From contig JAJXTQ010000049.1 of NCBI GenBank assembly GCA_021783685.1, forward strand, positions 1-9,561: DNA of 9,561 bases. Reading direction: 5' to 3'. Position 1 is the stretch's first letter; every line of letters starts with the position of its first letter. The translations under genes and the position numbers were made by a program. Positions 1 to 7,500 of the stretch are shown one piece after another. The notes beneath the pieces are model-generated. The model was not told the DNA's origin. It searched no databases and saw nothing but the letters and a program-made list of their open reading frames with translations. The DNA is from Pseudomonadota bacterium (lineage in GTDB: Bacteria > Pseudomonadota > Gammaproteobacteria > UBA5335).

Positions 1-196
1 TCCCGTCCTCGGTGACGAAGACCTCGCCATGCTGAAACGGGCTCATGGTCCCCGGATCCACGTTGATGTAGGGATCCAGCTTCACCATGCTGACCGTGAG
101 GCCGCGCGCTTCGAGGATGGCGCCCAAAGACGCCGAGGCGATGCCCTTGCCGAGCGAGGAGACCACACCGCCGGTCACGAAAACGAATCGCGTCAT
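1..196 (-). CDS. pyrG: CTP synthase, N-terminal 65 residues (partial, runs off the window)
   Basis: CTP synthase makes CTP from UTP, ATP and glutamine in the cytoplasm, the last step of pyrimidine nucleotide synthesis. The ATG at 196-194 opens a frame that stays open to base 1. It gives [20 protein letters not shown], the glycine-rich P-loop of the amidoligase domain with its lysine at residue 17, then a [20 protein letters not shown] block around residues 39-58. Both are hallmark sequences of PyrG. The family is usually about 540 residues, so only the first eighth is here; the synthetase core and glutamine amidotransferase domain lie outside. A GGAAG Shine-Dalgarno sequence lies 4 nt before the ATG. 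The gene is separated from the next upstream gene by 320 nt, so it probably has its own promoter. The frame was read directly from the minus strand, and identity is very secure. Confidence 0.96.
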   Translation of the reverse strand, partial: MTRFVFVTGGVVSSLGKGIASASLGAILEARGLTVSMVKLDPYINVDPGTMSPFQHGEVFVTEDG

Positions 197-241
197 ACCG
201 CTTCCATTGCTTGAGGATGGGCGGAGGCGGATGAACCAGGG

Positions 242-260
242 AGCCCCCAAAGATGGGGCT
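242..260 (-). promoter_or_regulatory. Short GC hairpin in the pyrG leader
   Basis: AGCCCC at 260-255 and GGGGCT at 247-242 (minus-strand sense) form a perfect 6-bp stem with a 7-nt loop. It ends about 45 nt before the pyrG start codon. No T run follows it on the minus strand. On the plus strand only TTT follows, and no plus-strand gene needs a terminator here. It may be a leader structure or simply a GC-rich coincidence; pyrG leaders in other bacteria are regulated, but by unrelated mechanisms. Confidence 0.35.
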
Positions 261-262
261 TT

Positions 263-291
263 AGCCTACCAGATCGGGCCCGGCGGAACAA
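263..291 (-). promoter_or_regulatory. Possible sigma-70-type promoter of pyrG
   Basis: In minus-strand sense TTGTTC (291-286) is followed by exactly 17 nt and then TAGGCT (268-263), which is preceded by TGG in the extended -10 position. Each hexamer matches its consensus at only three of six bases. Support comes mainly from the spacing, the extended -10, and the location about 70 nt before pyrG in an otherwise gene-free region. The predicted start would fall inside the short hairpin at 242-260. Confidence 0.25.
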
Positions 292-406
292 TGAACACGG
301 CGTGGCGGCGCCGTCGACGGCGGCTGAGGGGCGCCTCCCGCAACACATCCCCGAAACGCCATCGCTGCAACGGGCGGGCACTCAGCGGGGACTGGCTGCG
401 GGCCGG

Positions 407-438
407 TCGTCGCGTCCCGATGGTCCGGGACGCGACGA
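407..438 (-). terminator. Perfect 13-bp hairpin, likely terminator or mRNA end of the exported-protein gene
   Basis: TCGTCGCGTCCCG at 407-419 and its exact reverse complement at 426-438 enclose a 6-nt loop. The stem begins 79 nt beyond the stop codon at 517-519. There is no T run on either strand, so this is not a classical intrinsic terminator. It may stop transcription in a GC-rich genome, or protect the 3' end of the mRNA as the second of two tandem hairpins. Confidence 0.5.
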
Positions 439-464
439 TGGCATGGACGATGCGGAAGCGCGGG

Positions 465-502
465 GTGCGGTGGAACCGCGTGGGAAAGCTACCCCACCGC
501 AC
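465..502 (-). terminator. 9-bp inverted repeat just after the exported-protein stop codon
   Basis: GTGCGGTGG at 465-473 is perfectly complementary to CCACCGCAC at 494-502, leaving a 20-nt loop. Part of the loop (GTGGG at 480-484) can alternatively pair with CCCAC at 493-497, so two competing folds exist. The structure begins 14 nt past the stop codon, the usual position for a terminator stem, but no T tract follows. Confidence 0.4.
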
Positions 503-516
503 GCTTGGCGCAGCGG

Positions 517-897
517 TCAGGGGGTCGACAGGGTGATCGAGGGCACGAAGGCGCCGAGGAAGGGGATCGCCTGCAAGCCCGAAGTCGCCAGGGACAGGCC
601 CGTGTTGACCTTGCCCACGCCGGCGGTTCTCACCATGCCCACCTTGGCCGGGTAGCCGGGCGCGAAAGTGCCCACCAGATTCTGTCCCGTCGTCACCAGC
701 GGCGCCGGGGCCTTGCTCGCGTACACGTCATAGGCAAAAGGCGCGGCGACGGACTTGCTGCCGACCGTCAACAGGTAGCCTTGGCCGGCAACCTCGCTGA
801 GGTCCTGTGCCGACAGAGGGGTCATTCCGGCAAATCCGCACGCGGAAAATCCGGCCAGCAGCGCACCGGACATCATGTTCACGACATATTTCTTCAT
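517..897 (-). CDS. Small exported protein with FilA-like LSxxxLSxVxGQG motif, function unknown
   Basis: This gene encodes a 126-residue exported protein of unknown function. ATG 897-895 is preferred over an in-frame ATG at 954 because GGGAG lies 6 nt upstream (908-904) and the product then begins with a classic signal peptide: MKKYVV, a hydrophobic core at residues 8-19, and likely cleavage after CGFA (residue 23). Cys20 lies in a marginal lipobox (FSAC), so a lipoprotein is possible. Straight after the cleavage site comes MTPLSAQDLSEVAGQGYL (residues 25-42). This resembles the conserved N-terminal motif of FilA-type secreted, pilus-associated proteins of Acinetobacter, as I recall it. The remainder is rich in Val, Gly, Ala and Thr, has no further cysteine, and looks beta-prone; I recognise no domain in it. 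The gene stands alone, with its own apparent control region upstream and hairpins downstream. The function of surface or pilus association is inference only. Confidence 0.8.
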   Translation of the reverse strand: MKKYVVNMMSGALLAGFSACGFAGMTPLSAQDLSEVAGQGYLLTVGSKSVAAPFAYDVYASKAPAPLVTTGQNLVGTFAPGYPAKVGMVRTAGVGKVNTGLSLATSGLQAIPFLGAFVPSITLSTP

Positions 898-950
898 CGA
901 CGTCTCCCAACTCGATTGATCTGATGTTTTGATTCGACGACACCTCGGCG

Positions 951-972
951 GCACCGACAGTGCTGTCGGTGC
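951..972. promoter_or_regulatory. Perfect palindrome, 10-bp arms, overlapping the candidate promoter
   Basis: GCACCGACAG (951-960), TG, then CTGTCGGTGC (963-972) form an exact inverted repeat with a 2-nt centre. It lies 53 nt upstream of the exported-protein start codon. The short centre and the lack of a following T run argue against a terminator. A dimeric repressor or other regulator site is the simplest reading. It overlaps the -12 box of the sigma-54-like element and the predicted start site, where a bound protein would block initiation. Confidence 0.5.
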
Positions 973-986
973 AATGTTCAGACCAA
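970..986 (-). promoter_or_regulatory. Candidate sigma-54 (-24/-12) promoter of the exported-protein gene
   Basis: The minus strand reads TTGGTCTGAACATTGCA. It has the invariant GG at 984-983 and GC at 972-971 separated by exactly 10 nt, and a perfect TTGCA -12 element. Against TGGCACG-N4-TTGCW it matches four of seven bases in the -24 part and all five in the -12 part. The predicted start is near 960, giving a leader of about 63 nt. The location upstream of an isolated gene adds weight, but GG-N10-GC arises often by chance in GC-rich DNA. I found no comparably good sigma-70 promoter in this gap. Confidence 0.4.
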
Positions 987-1045
987 TCGGGGAAAATCCT
1001 GCCCGAATCCGTCATCCGGCGGCCCAGGCGCGGCACACGGCCGGA

Positions 1046-1055
1046 CCCATATGGG
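1046..1055. promoter_or_regulatory. CCCATATGGG palindrome, possible activator site
   Basis: A perfect 10-bp palindrome lies next to an A6 run (1057-1062) in the gap between the hydrolase and the exported-protein gene. It sits about 85-95 bp upstream of the start site predicted from the sigma-54-like element, within the range used by enhancer-binding activators. An imperfect inverted pair flanks it, CCGTCAT (1009-1015) and ATGACGG (1072-1078). A 10-bp palindrome alone is weak evidence. No T-run terminator with a stable stem is evident for the hydrolase gene in this gap either. Confidence 0.25.
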
Positions 1056-1146
1056 CAAAAAAGGTCGGGGAATGACGGTGCTGGGCGGAAAGTGACCTGA
1101 GCGGCCAGCAAGCCGCGACGCCGCATGAATCGCGACGGCTCGTCCG

Positions 1147-2136
1147 TCACGCTTCCCGGGGCGCGACCAGCGGCTCTCCGCCGCGGGTCAAAGGCGGGAT
1201 GGCCGCCGGCGCATCCTGGGCCAGCATGTGCGAGGTCGCCGGAACTTCCACCACCCGGACCGCGCCCCCCGCTCGATGAGCGCTGCGCGCCATGTGGCGG
1301 CGGCTCAGGATCAGGTCCATCTCGGCCACGAGAATCCAGGCATTGGCCTGGTGGAACACCGCGTAGGCATCGGTCGTTCTCGAACTCATCCACGACTGGA
1401 TGTCGCGCACGTTGGTGACGACGGTCCGCGCGCGCCGGGCGTTGAACCAGAGCCGGGAAGCCAGTTCCAGCTTCTGGCCATGGGGCGGGCCAAACGCCAG
1501 GCGCCCCAGTTGCCTCATCGGCAGGCGCTGGAGCAGTGGAAACAAGGCGGGCAGCAACCAGAGACCCGGGGCGGTACCGGCGAGGGCAAGGCTCGGATGG
1601 ATCCGCCCTTCGGGAAGCACCGGGGCCTCCAGCACGTATTCGATCTCGAGGCGGCGATGCAGCTCGGGATTCTGCAGGGCGGCCTCGAGGACCACCGCGC
1701 CGCCGCGGGAATGCCCGTGCAAGCGGACGGGGCCGTCGCGCACCACGTGCAGCAGCACCTGATTGAGAACCGCGGCATCGTATGGGATGGTGCCCACGGC
1801 GTAGGGCAGCGGCCGTTCCCACGCCACAGACTGGGCCCGCGCCTCGGGCGCGACCGTGGTGACATGGTAGTCGGCATTGTTGAGGTAGACACAATCGAGG
1901 TCGGCACCCTCATACAAGCCATCGAAGTACCACACCTCTTCCAGAAAACCGGGAACACAGACGACCGTCCCGCCGGGCGCGGCCGATGCCCGCCTCACCA
2001 GGGCATGGCAGGCGCCGATGCGCAGGATTTCCCCATCGAAATCCTTGGCATAGATGGGCAGTGTGGGGCGATCGAGATAGCGCCGCCGCAGGCCCGTCAC
2101 GGCGCCGGCCAGCAGCGCGATCCATAGCCAGTTCAT
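1147..2136 (-). CDS. Membrane-anchored alpha/beta hydrolase, substrate unknown
   Basis: This is a 329-residue serine hydrolase of the alpha/beta fold. A hydrophobic N-terminal segment (residues 2-16) followed by RRR suggests an inner-membrane anchor or uncleaved signal. VPGFLEE (61-67) is the probable oxyanion-hole region after the first strand. GHSRGG (141-146) is the nucleophile elbow with Ser143. Asp274 (VAEMD) and His303 (TSHML) are well placed to complete the triad. A hydrophobic, proline-rich stretch at about 175-215 could form a cap over the active site. The ATG at 2136 has GAGGAG 8 nt upstream. The gene starts 50 nt after the tldD stop with no visible terminator, so co-transcription is likely. 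Esterase, lipase or thioesterase activity is possible; sequence alone does not fix the substrate, and I give no gene symbol. Confidence 0.88.
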   Translation of the reverse strand: MNWLWIALLAGAVTGLRRRYLDRPTLPIYAKDFDGEILRIGACHALVRRASAAPGGTVVCVPGFLEEVWYFDGLYEGADLDCVYLNNADYHVTTVAPEARAQSVAWERPLPYAVGTIPYDAAVLNQVLLHVVRDGPVRLHGHSRGGAVVLEAALQNPELHRRLEIEYVLEAPVLPEGRIHPSLALAGTAPGLWLLPALFPLLQRLPMRQLGRLAFGPPHGQKLELASRLWFNARRARTVVTNVRDIQSWMSSRTTDAYAVFHQANAWILVAEMDLILSRRHMARSAHRAGGAVRVVEVPATSHMLAQDAPAAIPPLTRGGEPLVAPREA

Positions 2137-2186
2137 CGTCCCGTCTCCTCGTCCGCTGTCGTTATCGTTTTCGGATGCTCGGCCGA

Positions 2187-3656
2187 TCAGCCGGCCTCGG
2201 TGCCGCCCACGGTCAGCCCATCGATGCGCAGGGTGGGCTGCCCGACCCCGACGGGCACGCTCTGTCCGTCCTTGCCGCAGGTTCCGACCCCTTCATCCAG
2301 TTGCAAATCGTGCCCCAGCATGCCGACCCGGGTCAGCACGTCGGGGCCATTGCCGATCAAGGTGGCGCCCTTGACGGGACGTCCGATGCGGCCGTTCTCG
2401 ATCAGATAGGCCTCGCTGGCCGAGAACACGAACTTGCCGGAGGTGATGTCGACCTGCCCGCCGCCGAAATTGACCGCGTAGAGGCCGCGCGGCACCGAGC
2501 GGATGATTTCCTCGGGATCGTGGGGCCCGGGCAGGAGATAGGTGTTGGTCATGCGCGGCATCGGCAGGTGACTGTAGGATTCCCTGCGGCCATTCCCCGT
2601 CGGCGCCATGCCCATCAGCCGGGCGTTGTGCTTGTCCTGCAGATACCCCTGCAACCGCCCACCCTCGATCAAGACCGTCTGCTGGCTGGGCGTGCCTTCA
2701 TCGTCGACGGTGAGCGAACCACGCCGGTCCGCCAGGGTGCCGTCGTCCACCACCGTGCACAGGGCGCTCGCCACGGTCTCGCCCAATCGGCCGCTGAAGG
2801 CCGAGGTGCCCTTGCGATTGAAGTCGCCCTCGAGGCCGTGACCGATCGCCTCGTGCAGCAGGATGCCGGGCCAGCCGGGACCCAGAACCACAGTCATCGT
2901 TCCGGCTGGTGCCGGCCCGGCTTCCAGTGCCACCAATGCCTGCCGCACGGCCTCGCGCGCATGATGACGCGCCGCGTCACGCGCCTGCAGGACGTGATAT
3001 CCGAACCGGCCGCCGCCACCCGAACTGCCGCGCTCGCGGCGCCCCCCCTGTTCGACCACCACCGATACATTGAGCCGCACCAGCGGCCGCACGTCGGCGG
3101 CCAGCGTGCCGTCGGTGGCTGCCACCAGCATGACTTCCTCGACGGCGGCCAGGCTGACCATGACCTGCTGTACCCGCGGCTCCCGTCTCGCCTCGGCCTC
3201 GGCCACCTGCAGCAGCGCAAGTTTGTCGACGACGGACGCGCCGCCCAGGGGATCGCGATCGCCGTAGCGCGGCATGGCCATGCGCGACCGAAGGGGGATC
3301 GGCGCGATGGCCGCCGTCGCGTCCCGTCCCTGGCGCAAAATGGCCCGCGCGGCGTGGGCAGCCTCGCGCAGCGCTTGCGGATGGATTTCGTCGGAATAGG
3401 CAAAACCCGTCTTTTCGCCCGACAGCACCCGCACGCCGACGCCCTGCTCGACGGAAAAATCGCCTTCCTTGATGCGGCCGTCTTCGAGGCTGAAGGATTC
3501 CGAGCGCACCTGCTGAAAATAGAGATCGCCGCCGTCGGCACCGGCCGCGGCCAGCTCTCCCAGTGTCGTCGCCAGCAGCTGCTGGCCGATCTCGCCCGGC
3601 GCCAGCAGCTGGGCTTGGGCGGCTTCGAGCGCGAGCGCGGATCCGGCTTGGTTCAT
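2187..3656 (-). CDS. tldD: Metalloprotease TldD
   Basis: TldD is the catalytic partner of TldE (PmbA) in a cytoplasmic zinc protease that trims unfolded peptides. In E. coli the pair matures the microcin B17 precursor and acts on the CcdA antitoxin. The product has 489 residues, close to the 481 of E. coli. The zinc site is intact: HEAIGH gives His268, Glu269 and His273, and GTCGKDGQ gives Cys460. Further hallmark blocks are [17 protein letters not shown] (274-290), [20 protein letters not shown] (350-369) and [17 protein letters not shown] (396-412). The ATG at 3656-3654 shares one base with the nitrilase stop (TGATG), pointing to translational coupling; the best upstream GGAG is 13 nt away. 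The frame is open a further 120 codons upstream, but that stretch overlaps the nitrilase and lacks family similarity. No tldE gene lies in this window. Confidence 0.97.
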   Translation of the reverse strand: MNQAGSALALEAAQAQLLAPGEIGQQLLATTLGELAAAGADGGDLYFQQVRSESFSLEDGRIKEGDFSVEQGVGVRVLSGEKTGFAYSDEIHPQALREAAHAARAILRQGRDATAAIAPIPLRSRMAMPRYGDRDPLGGASVVDKLALLQVAEAEARREPRVQQVMVSLAAVEEVMLVAATDGTLAADVRPLVRLNVSVVVEQGGRRERGSSGGGGRFGYHVLQARDAARHHAREAVRQALVALEAGPAPAGTMTVVLGPGWPGILLHEAIGHGLEGDFNRKGTSAFSGRLGETVASALCTVVDDGTLADRRGSLTVDDEGTPSQQTVLIEGGRLQGYLQDKHNARLMGMAPTGNGRRESYSHLPMPRMTNTYLLPGPHDPEEIIRSVPRGLYAVNFGGGQVDITSGKFVFSASEAYLIENGRIGRPVKGATLIGNGPDVLTRVGMLGHDLQLDEGVGTCGKDGQSVPVGVGQPTLRIDGLTVGGTEAG

Positions 3657-4480
3657 CACGGCGGGGTCACTCCGAAACGGCGATGGGACAATGCCGGGAA
3701 GGATGCCCGCAGGTCCTGAACCCGCCGGGCATCGATCTCCCCCAGCACGAAGCCGGATCCGCGGGGCAGGACATCGATGACCGTGCCCCAGGGATCGACC
3801 AAAAGGCTGTGGCCGAAGGTTTCGCGGCCATTGACGTGATACCCGCCCTGGGCCGCGGCGACGCCGTACATGAGGTTCTCGACCGCCCGGGCACGCAGCA
3901 ACAGATCCCAGTGAGCCTGTCCCGTGCGGAAGGTGAATGCCGCCGGCAAGGCGAACCACTCGGCCCCCGCGTCCACCATGGCCCGGAACAGCTCGGGGAA
4001 GCGGAGGTCGTAGCACACGGCCATGCCCATGCGGCCGGCCGGGGTCTCCACGATGACCACCTCGCCCCCGGCCCGCTGGGTCGAAGACTCACAATAGGCT
4101 TCCTCGCTCGAGGGAAGCCGGACATCGAACAGATGCATCTTGTCGAAGCGGCTCACTTGCCGGCCGTTGTCATCGAACACCAGACAGGCCGGCGCGACCT
4201 TGGTATCGCCCTCGATCCGCAGCGGCAGGGTGCCGGCGACGATCCAGAGGCGTTCTCGCTGGGCCGTGCGGGCGAGTTGATCCTGGATCAGGCCCCGCCC
4301 CGGCGTTTCGGCAATGGCGAGCTTGTCCTGCTCCTTCATGCCCATGCAGGCGAAATGCTCCGGCAGAACCGCGATCCGGGCGCCTGCCTGCGCTGCTTTC
4401 GCCAGCAACCGCTCCGCCTCGATGAGATTCGCGGCCACCTGCGGACCCGAAGCCATCTGGATGCCTGCCACCTTCACCAT
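3656..4480 (-). CDS. Carbon-nitrogen hydrolase, Nit1 / deaminated glutathione amidase type
   Basis: This cytoplasmic amidase of the nitrilase superfamily has 274 residues, normal for the Nit1 branch. That branch removes deaminated glutathione, a side product of transaminases, by cleaving its amide to free alpha-ketoglutarate and Cys-Gly. The Glu-Lys-Cys triad is visible as Glu41 (LPEHF), Lys114 (FDKMHLFDV) and Cys156 (VCYDLRFPE). [20 protein letters not shown] (183-202) is typical of Nit1-like enzymes. The ATG at 4480 is chosen because GGAGG lies 8 nt upstream (4493-4489). The frame is open 48 codons further, into the end of yhdP, but that extension is arginine-rich and unlike the family. The gene sits 73 nt after yhdP and overlaps tldD by one base. 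The precise substrate is inferred from family resemblance; other omega-amidase-like activity cannot be excluded. Confidence 0.92.
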   Translation of the reverse strand: MVKVAGIQMASGPQVAANLIEAERLLAKAAQAGARIAVLPEHFACMGMKEQDKLAIAETPGRGLIQDQLARTAQRERLWIVAGTLPLRIEGDTKVAPACLVFDDNGRQVSRFDKMHLFDVRLPSSEEAYCESSTQRAGGEVVIVETPAGRMGMAVCYDLRFPELFRAMVDAGAEWFALPAAFTFRTGQAHWDLLLRARAVENLMYGVAAAQGGYHVNGRETFGHSLLVDPWGTVIDVLPRGSGFVLGEIDARRVQDLRASFPALSHRRFGVTPP

Positions 4481-4553
4481 GCGCTGGTCCTCCCCCGTCT
4501 CGCCGACGATAAGTCCCTGCCGCCCACCTGTCCAGACGAACCTGCCGCAAGCC

Positions 4554-7500
4554 TCACCGCCGCGGCGTCTCGGGAAGGTTGAAAGGCCCCTGTTCCCGTT
4601 CCAGCGTCGCCGCGTCGAAATCACCCGCGAAGCGATAGCGGATCTGAACCAGGCGGCTGATGGGCTGGCGCAGCAGTTCCCGCCCCATCAGGACGGCCGC
4701 CCCGGCAATCGGCCCCCCGGCCACGGTTGCCGCGATGGCCAGTCCGGCCGACAGGCTGGGTGTGACGACGAGTTCCTGGTCGAAACGCCGCCGGACGAGA
4801 TCGCTGGTGCCGCTCATGCGCACATCGGCGGCCGAGCCCTTCAGCTCCAGCGGTCGGGTTTCGATGATGCCGCCCCGGAGCGTCAGATCGCCGCGGATGG
4901 TGTCGAACGGCAAACTCGGCCGAAACACCCCGGAGAAATCACGGGTCAGGCGGCGCGGCAGGTCGTAGAGCCCCGCGAGACTCATGACGATGCCCGTGGT
5001 GGGGCGCGTCTCGCGGAAGAAGATGGCGCCATCCTCGGCGCCCAGCTTGAAGCGGCCCGTGGCCTGCCGCAGCGTCATGTCCCAAGGCGCGCCGGGCCAG
5101 CCGAGGTCGACCGCGAAGGTCGCCTTGCGCGCTTCGATCGCATCCGGATACCCGAGCCGTCGCGCGAGCGTAGGCAGGTCGGCCGTCTCCAAGTCGAGCC
5201 GCAGATTCGTCTGCGCGCGGGATCCCTGCAATCGCCACTCGCCCGATCCCCGCGCCTGCATGACGGCGCTTTCGAGCATGCCCCGCGACAGGACGACGCC
5301 GTCGGCGCCGGGTTCGAGCTGAAGCGTCAGCTGCCCCAGGTCGCTGCCCCGGTAGCGCAGGCGATCGACGCGCAGGCGCAGCGCCGGAACTTGCCGGGGA
5401 TCCAGCGTCGAGACAGCGGCCGGTGGAGCAGCTGCCCCGGCCTCCGGGTCGGCGCGCCGTGGCGGAATCAGGGCGTCTAGGTCGAGCCACCGCAAATCCG
5501 CCTGCCACGCCGCGTCGCCCGCGCGACGCAGGACACCGTCGAGCGCCGGCGCACGCACCTGCAGGCTCGGTTCGGTGCCGTCTCGCACCAGCGCCATCTG
5601 AACGTCGGTCTGGCGCAACGACTTCCATTCCACGACGCCGAGGTTGATCTGGCTGCCCCCGAACCAGGCCGGCAGCGTCCATCCCGTCTTGCGGTTCGGG
5701 TCGCCCGACGGCGCGGGCGCCCAGACGGACGCCCAACGACCGACGGCGCCGAGATCGAGGCGATCGAGGGCACCGCGGATCCACAGGCCCGGCTGCTCCG
5801 GCAAGCGTTCGACGCGCTGGTTGACGCCCACCCCGCCCCGGTCGAACGACCAGCCGCTGCCGTCCTGCCGCAATCGCAACAGCCCACCCAGCCGTCCACC
5901 GCCCTGTTTGAACTGGATCAGATGCCGATCGGCGTCGCCATTGCCCTCGACGATCAGGGCGCGCTCCTCGTCCGCTTGCTTGCCCAGAGGCTGGGGCCAA
6001 TCGAGCCGCATCCCCGTCAGGGGACTGCGCACGGACCACTGCAACTGTCCGCCCCCCAGTACCGCCAGATCGGCCTCGAAACCGGTCGATCCCTGCACCG
6101 TGCGGGGATCGAGGAAGCTCAACTGACGACGCAACAACGTCGCCGGCACCCGCCCCTGCATCTGCACGCGCGTCGGCCTGAATCCACGCGGTTGCCGCGG
6201 GTCCTCGATGGGGCTCACCTGCAGCGCAATGGGCTCCCCGTCCAGCCGGGCCGCGACACCCTTGGCTTCCAGCCGGTCCTCCCGAAACTTGAGGCTGCCG
6301 CGGATATCCTCCAGTCCGACGCGCCAGGCGGGTTGGGCAAAGCGGGCGCCGTCCCAATGCACTGCGCCGTCCACCGCGGCCTCGTCCAGCGCACGCAGCG
6401 GCAGGCGCAGCGCCAGATCGAATCGCACCGGCCCGCTGCCGCGGGCGCCATCCAGCAGCACGCGCACGGCCTGACCGGGGGGGGAATGGCTGAGGTAGTC
6501 GAGCGCCGCCTGATGATCTCCATGGCCTTGCCCGACGGCCGTCAGCACCTGATCACGGTAGTCGGCCATCTCGACCTGCGTCGGCCCCAAGGCCAAGCCG
6601 AGGCTGCGCGCCGACCGGGCGGCCACGCGAAAGCCGGTGCCGGTGAAGGTGAGCTCGGCGTTCACGGCTTCCATCACGGGCCAGTGCGGATTGAACCGCA
6701 GCGCGCCGTCCTCGATCAGCGCGACCACCTCGAACGTGCCGCCGCCGTCACGGAAGGGGAAGCGCTGCAGGTCGCCCTGCAACCGCAACCGCCCGTCCCG
6801 GATGCGGCCGTCGAGGATGGCGCTGCGCAGCCACCGGGCGGTGGGTTCGGGCAGGTGATGCCGCGGCAGATAGCGATCCAGGGCCGCGGCATTGCCGTCG
6901 CGGAAATCGACCTGCAGATCGATCGCCGGCCGCTGACCGGGCCGGACCGCCATCGCCAGACGGGCGTCCGCATTCAAATCGGGATGACGGACGCGGATCT
7001 CGGGCGTCCAGAGCTTCCAGCCATCACCGTCGTGCTCCCATTGCAGTTCGGTTCGCAAGCCTCCCGTCGGCCACGGCTTCTCGAACAGCTCCGGATCGCG
7101 GAACCCGACCGCAGCGCCGCCGAGGCGCGCCCGCCCGCCGGAGCGATCGGCGTCGATTTCGCCATCGAGGCCGGACAGCCCGGGGATGGACCCGAATGGT
7201 GCCCAACCCAGGCCGGCGAATCGGGCGGCAAGCCGGACGTCGTCCCAACCCTGCGCGGCACTGCCCGTCGCCGCAAAGCGGAGATCGCGGATCTCGCCCT
7301 CGACCCGGTGGCCGAAGCGATTCCCGTCACCTCCGTCCAGTTCCCGTCGCCACGCCGCCGGCACCGCCTGCCACAACCGCTGCACGTCCTGCAACCGCAC
7401 CGTCGACAGCGATCCCTCGTAGGAACCGAGGCGCGTGGCCGTGGGGGCGAGCACCGCCAAAGCGCCTTCGCCCCGCGGCCAGGATCGGCCGTCCAGCGCG

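Larger units (their letters stand above)
197..516. other. Gene-free region between the small exported-protein gene and pyrG
   Basis: This 320-nt stretch carries no convincing gene. Open frames here are short, arginine-rich, and lack a ribosome binding site or recognisable motif. It holds two strong hairpins just after the stop of the exported-protein gene (465-502 and 407-438), a short GC hairpin close to pyrG (242-260), and a weak promoter-like pair of hexamers (263-291). It most likely contains the end of one transcription unit and the promoter and leader of pyrG. Confidence 0.6.

Noticed and set aside
898..954. Upstream start (954) for the small exported protein
   Set aside because: It would place 19 polar residues before the signal peptide, and the GGGAG ribosome binding site fits the ATG at 897.
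728..1894. Minus-strand open frame of 388 codons overlapping the hydrolase and the exported-protein gene
   Set aside because: It is out of frame with both supported genes, is rich in Arg, Pro and Gly, and has no motif or ribosome binding site.
517..3656. The small protein as a RiPP precursor matured by TldD, with LSAQDLSEVAGQG as a double-glycine-like leader
   Set aside because: The leader-like block follows a Sec-type signal peptide instead of starting the protein, it ends GQG and not GG or GA, the gene is large for a precursor, and no RiPP modification or export genes are nearby. The hydrolase gene separates it from tldD.
1986..3719. Plus-strand open frame of 577 codons antisense to tldD
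   Set aside because: Its composition is that of a complementary-strand shadow (His, Arg, Gln, Gly rich), and it covers conserved TldD sequence exactly in register with codon bias on the other strand.
3657..4016. A 120-residue N-terminal extension of TldD
   Set aside because: The frame is open, but the extension overlaps the conserved nitrilase C terminus and has no TldD-like sequence. The coupled start at 3656 gives the normal family length.
4481..4624. A 48-residue N-terminal extension of the nitrilase
   Set aside because: It overlaps the end of yhdP, is unlike the family, and the ATG at 4480 has a strong GGAGG at ideal spacing.
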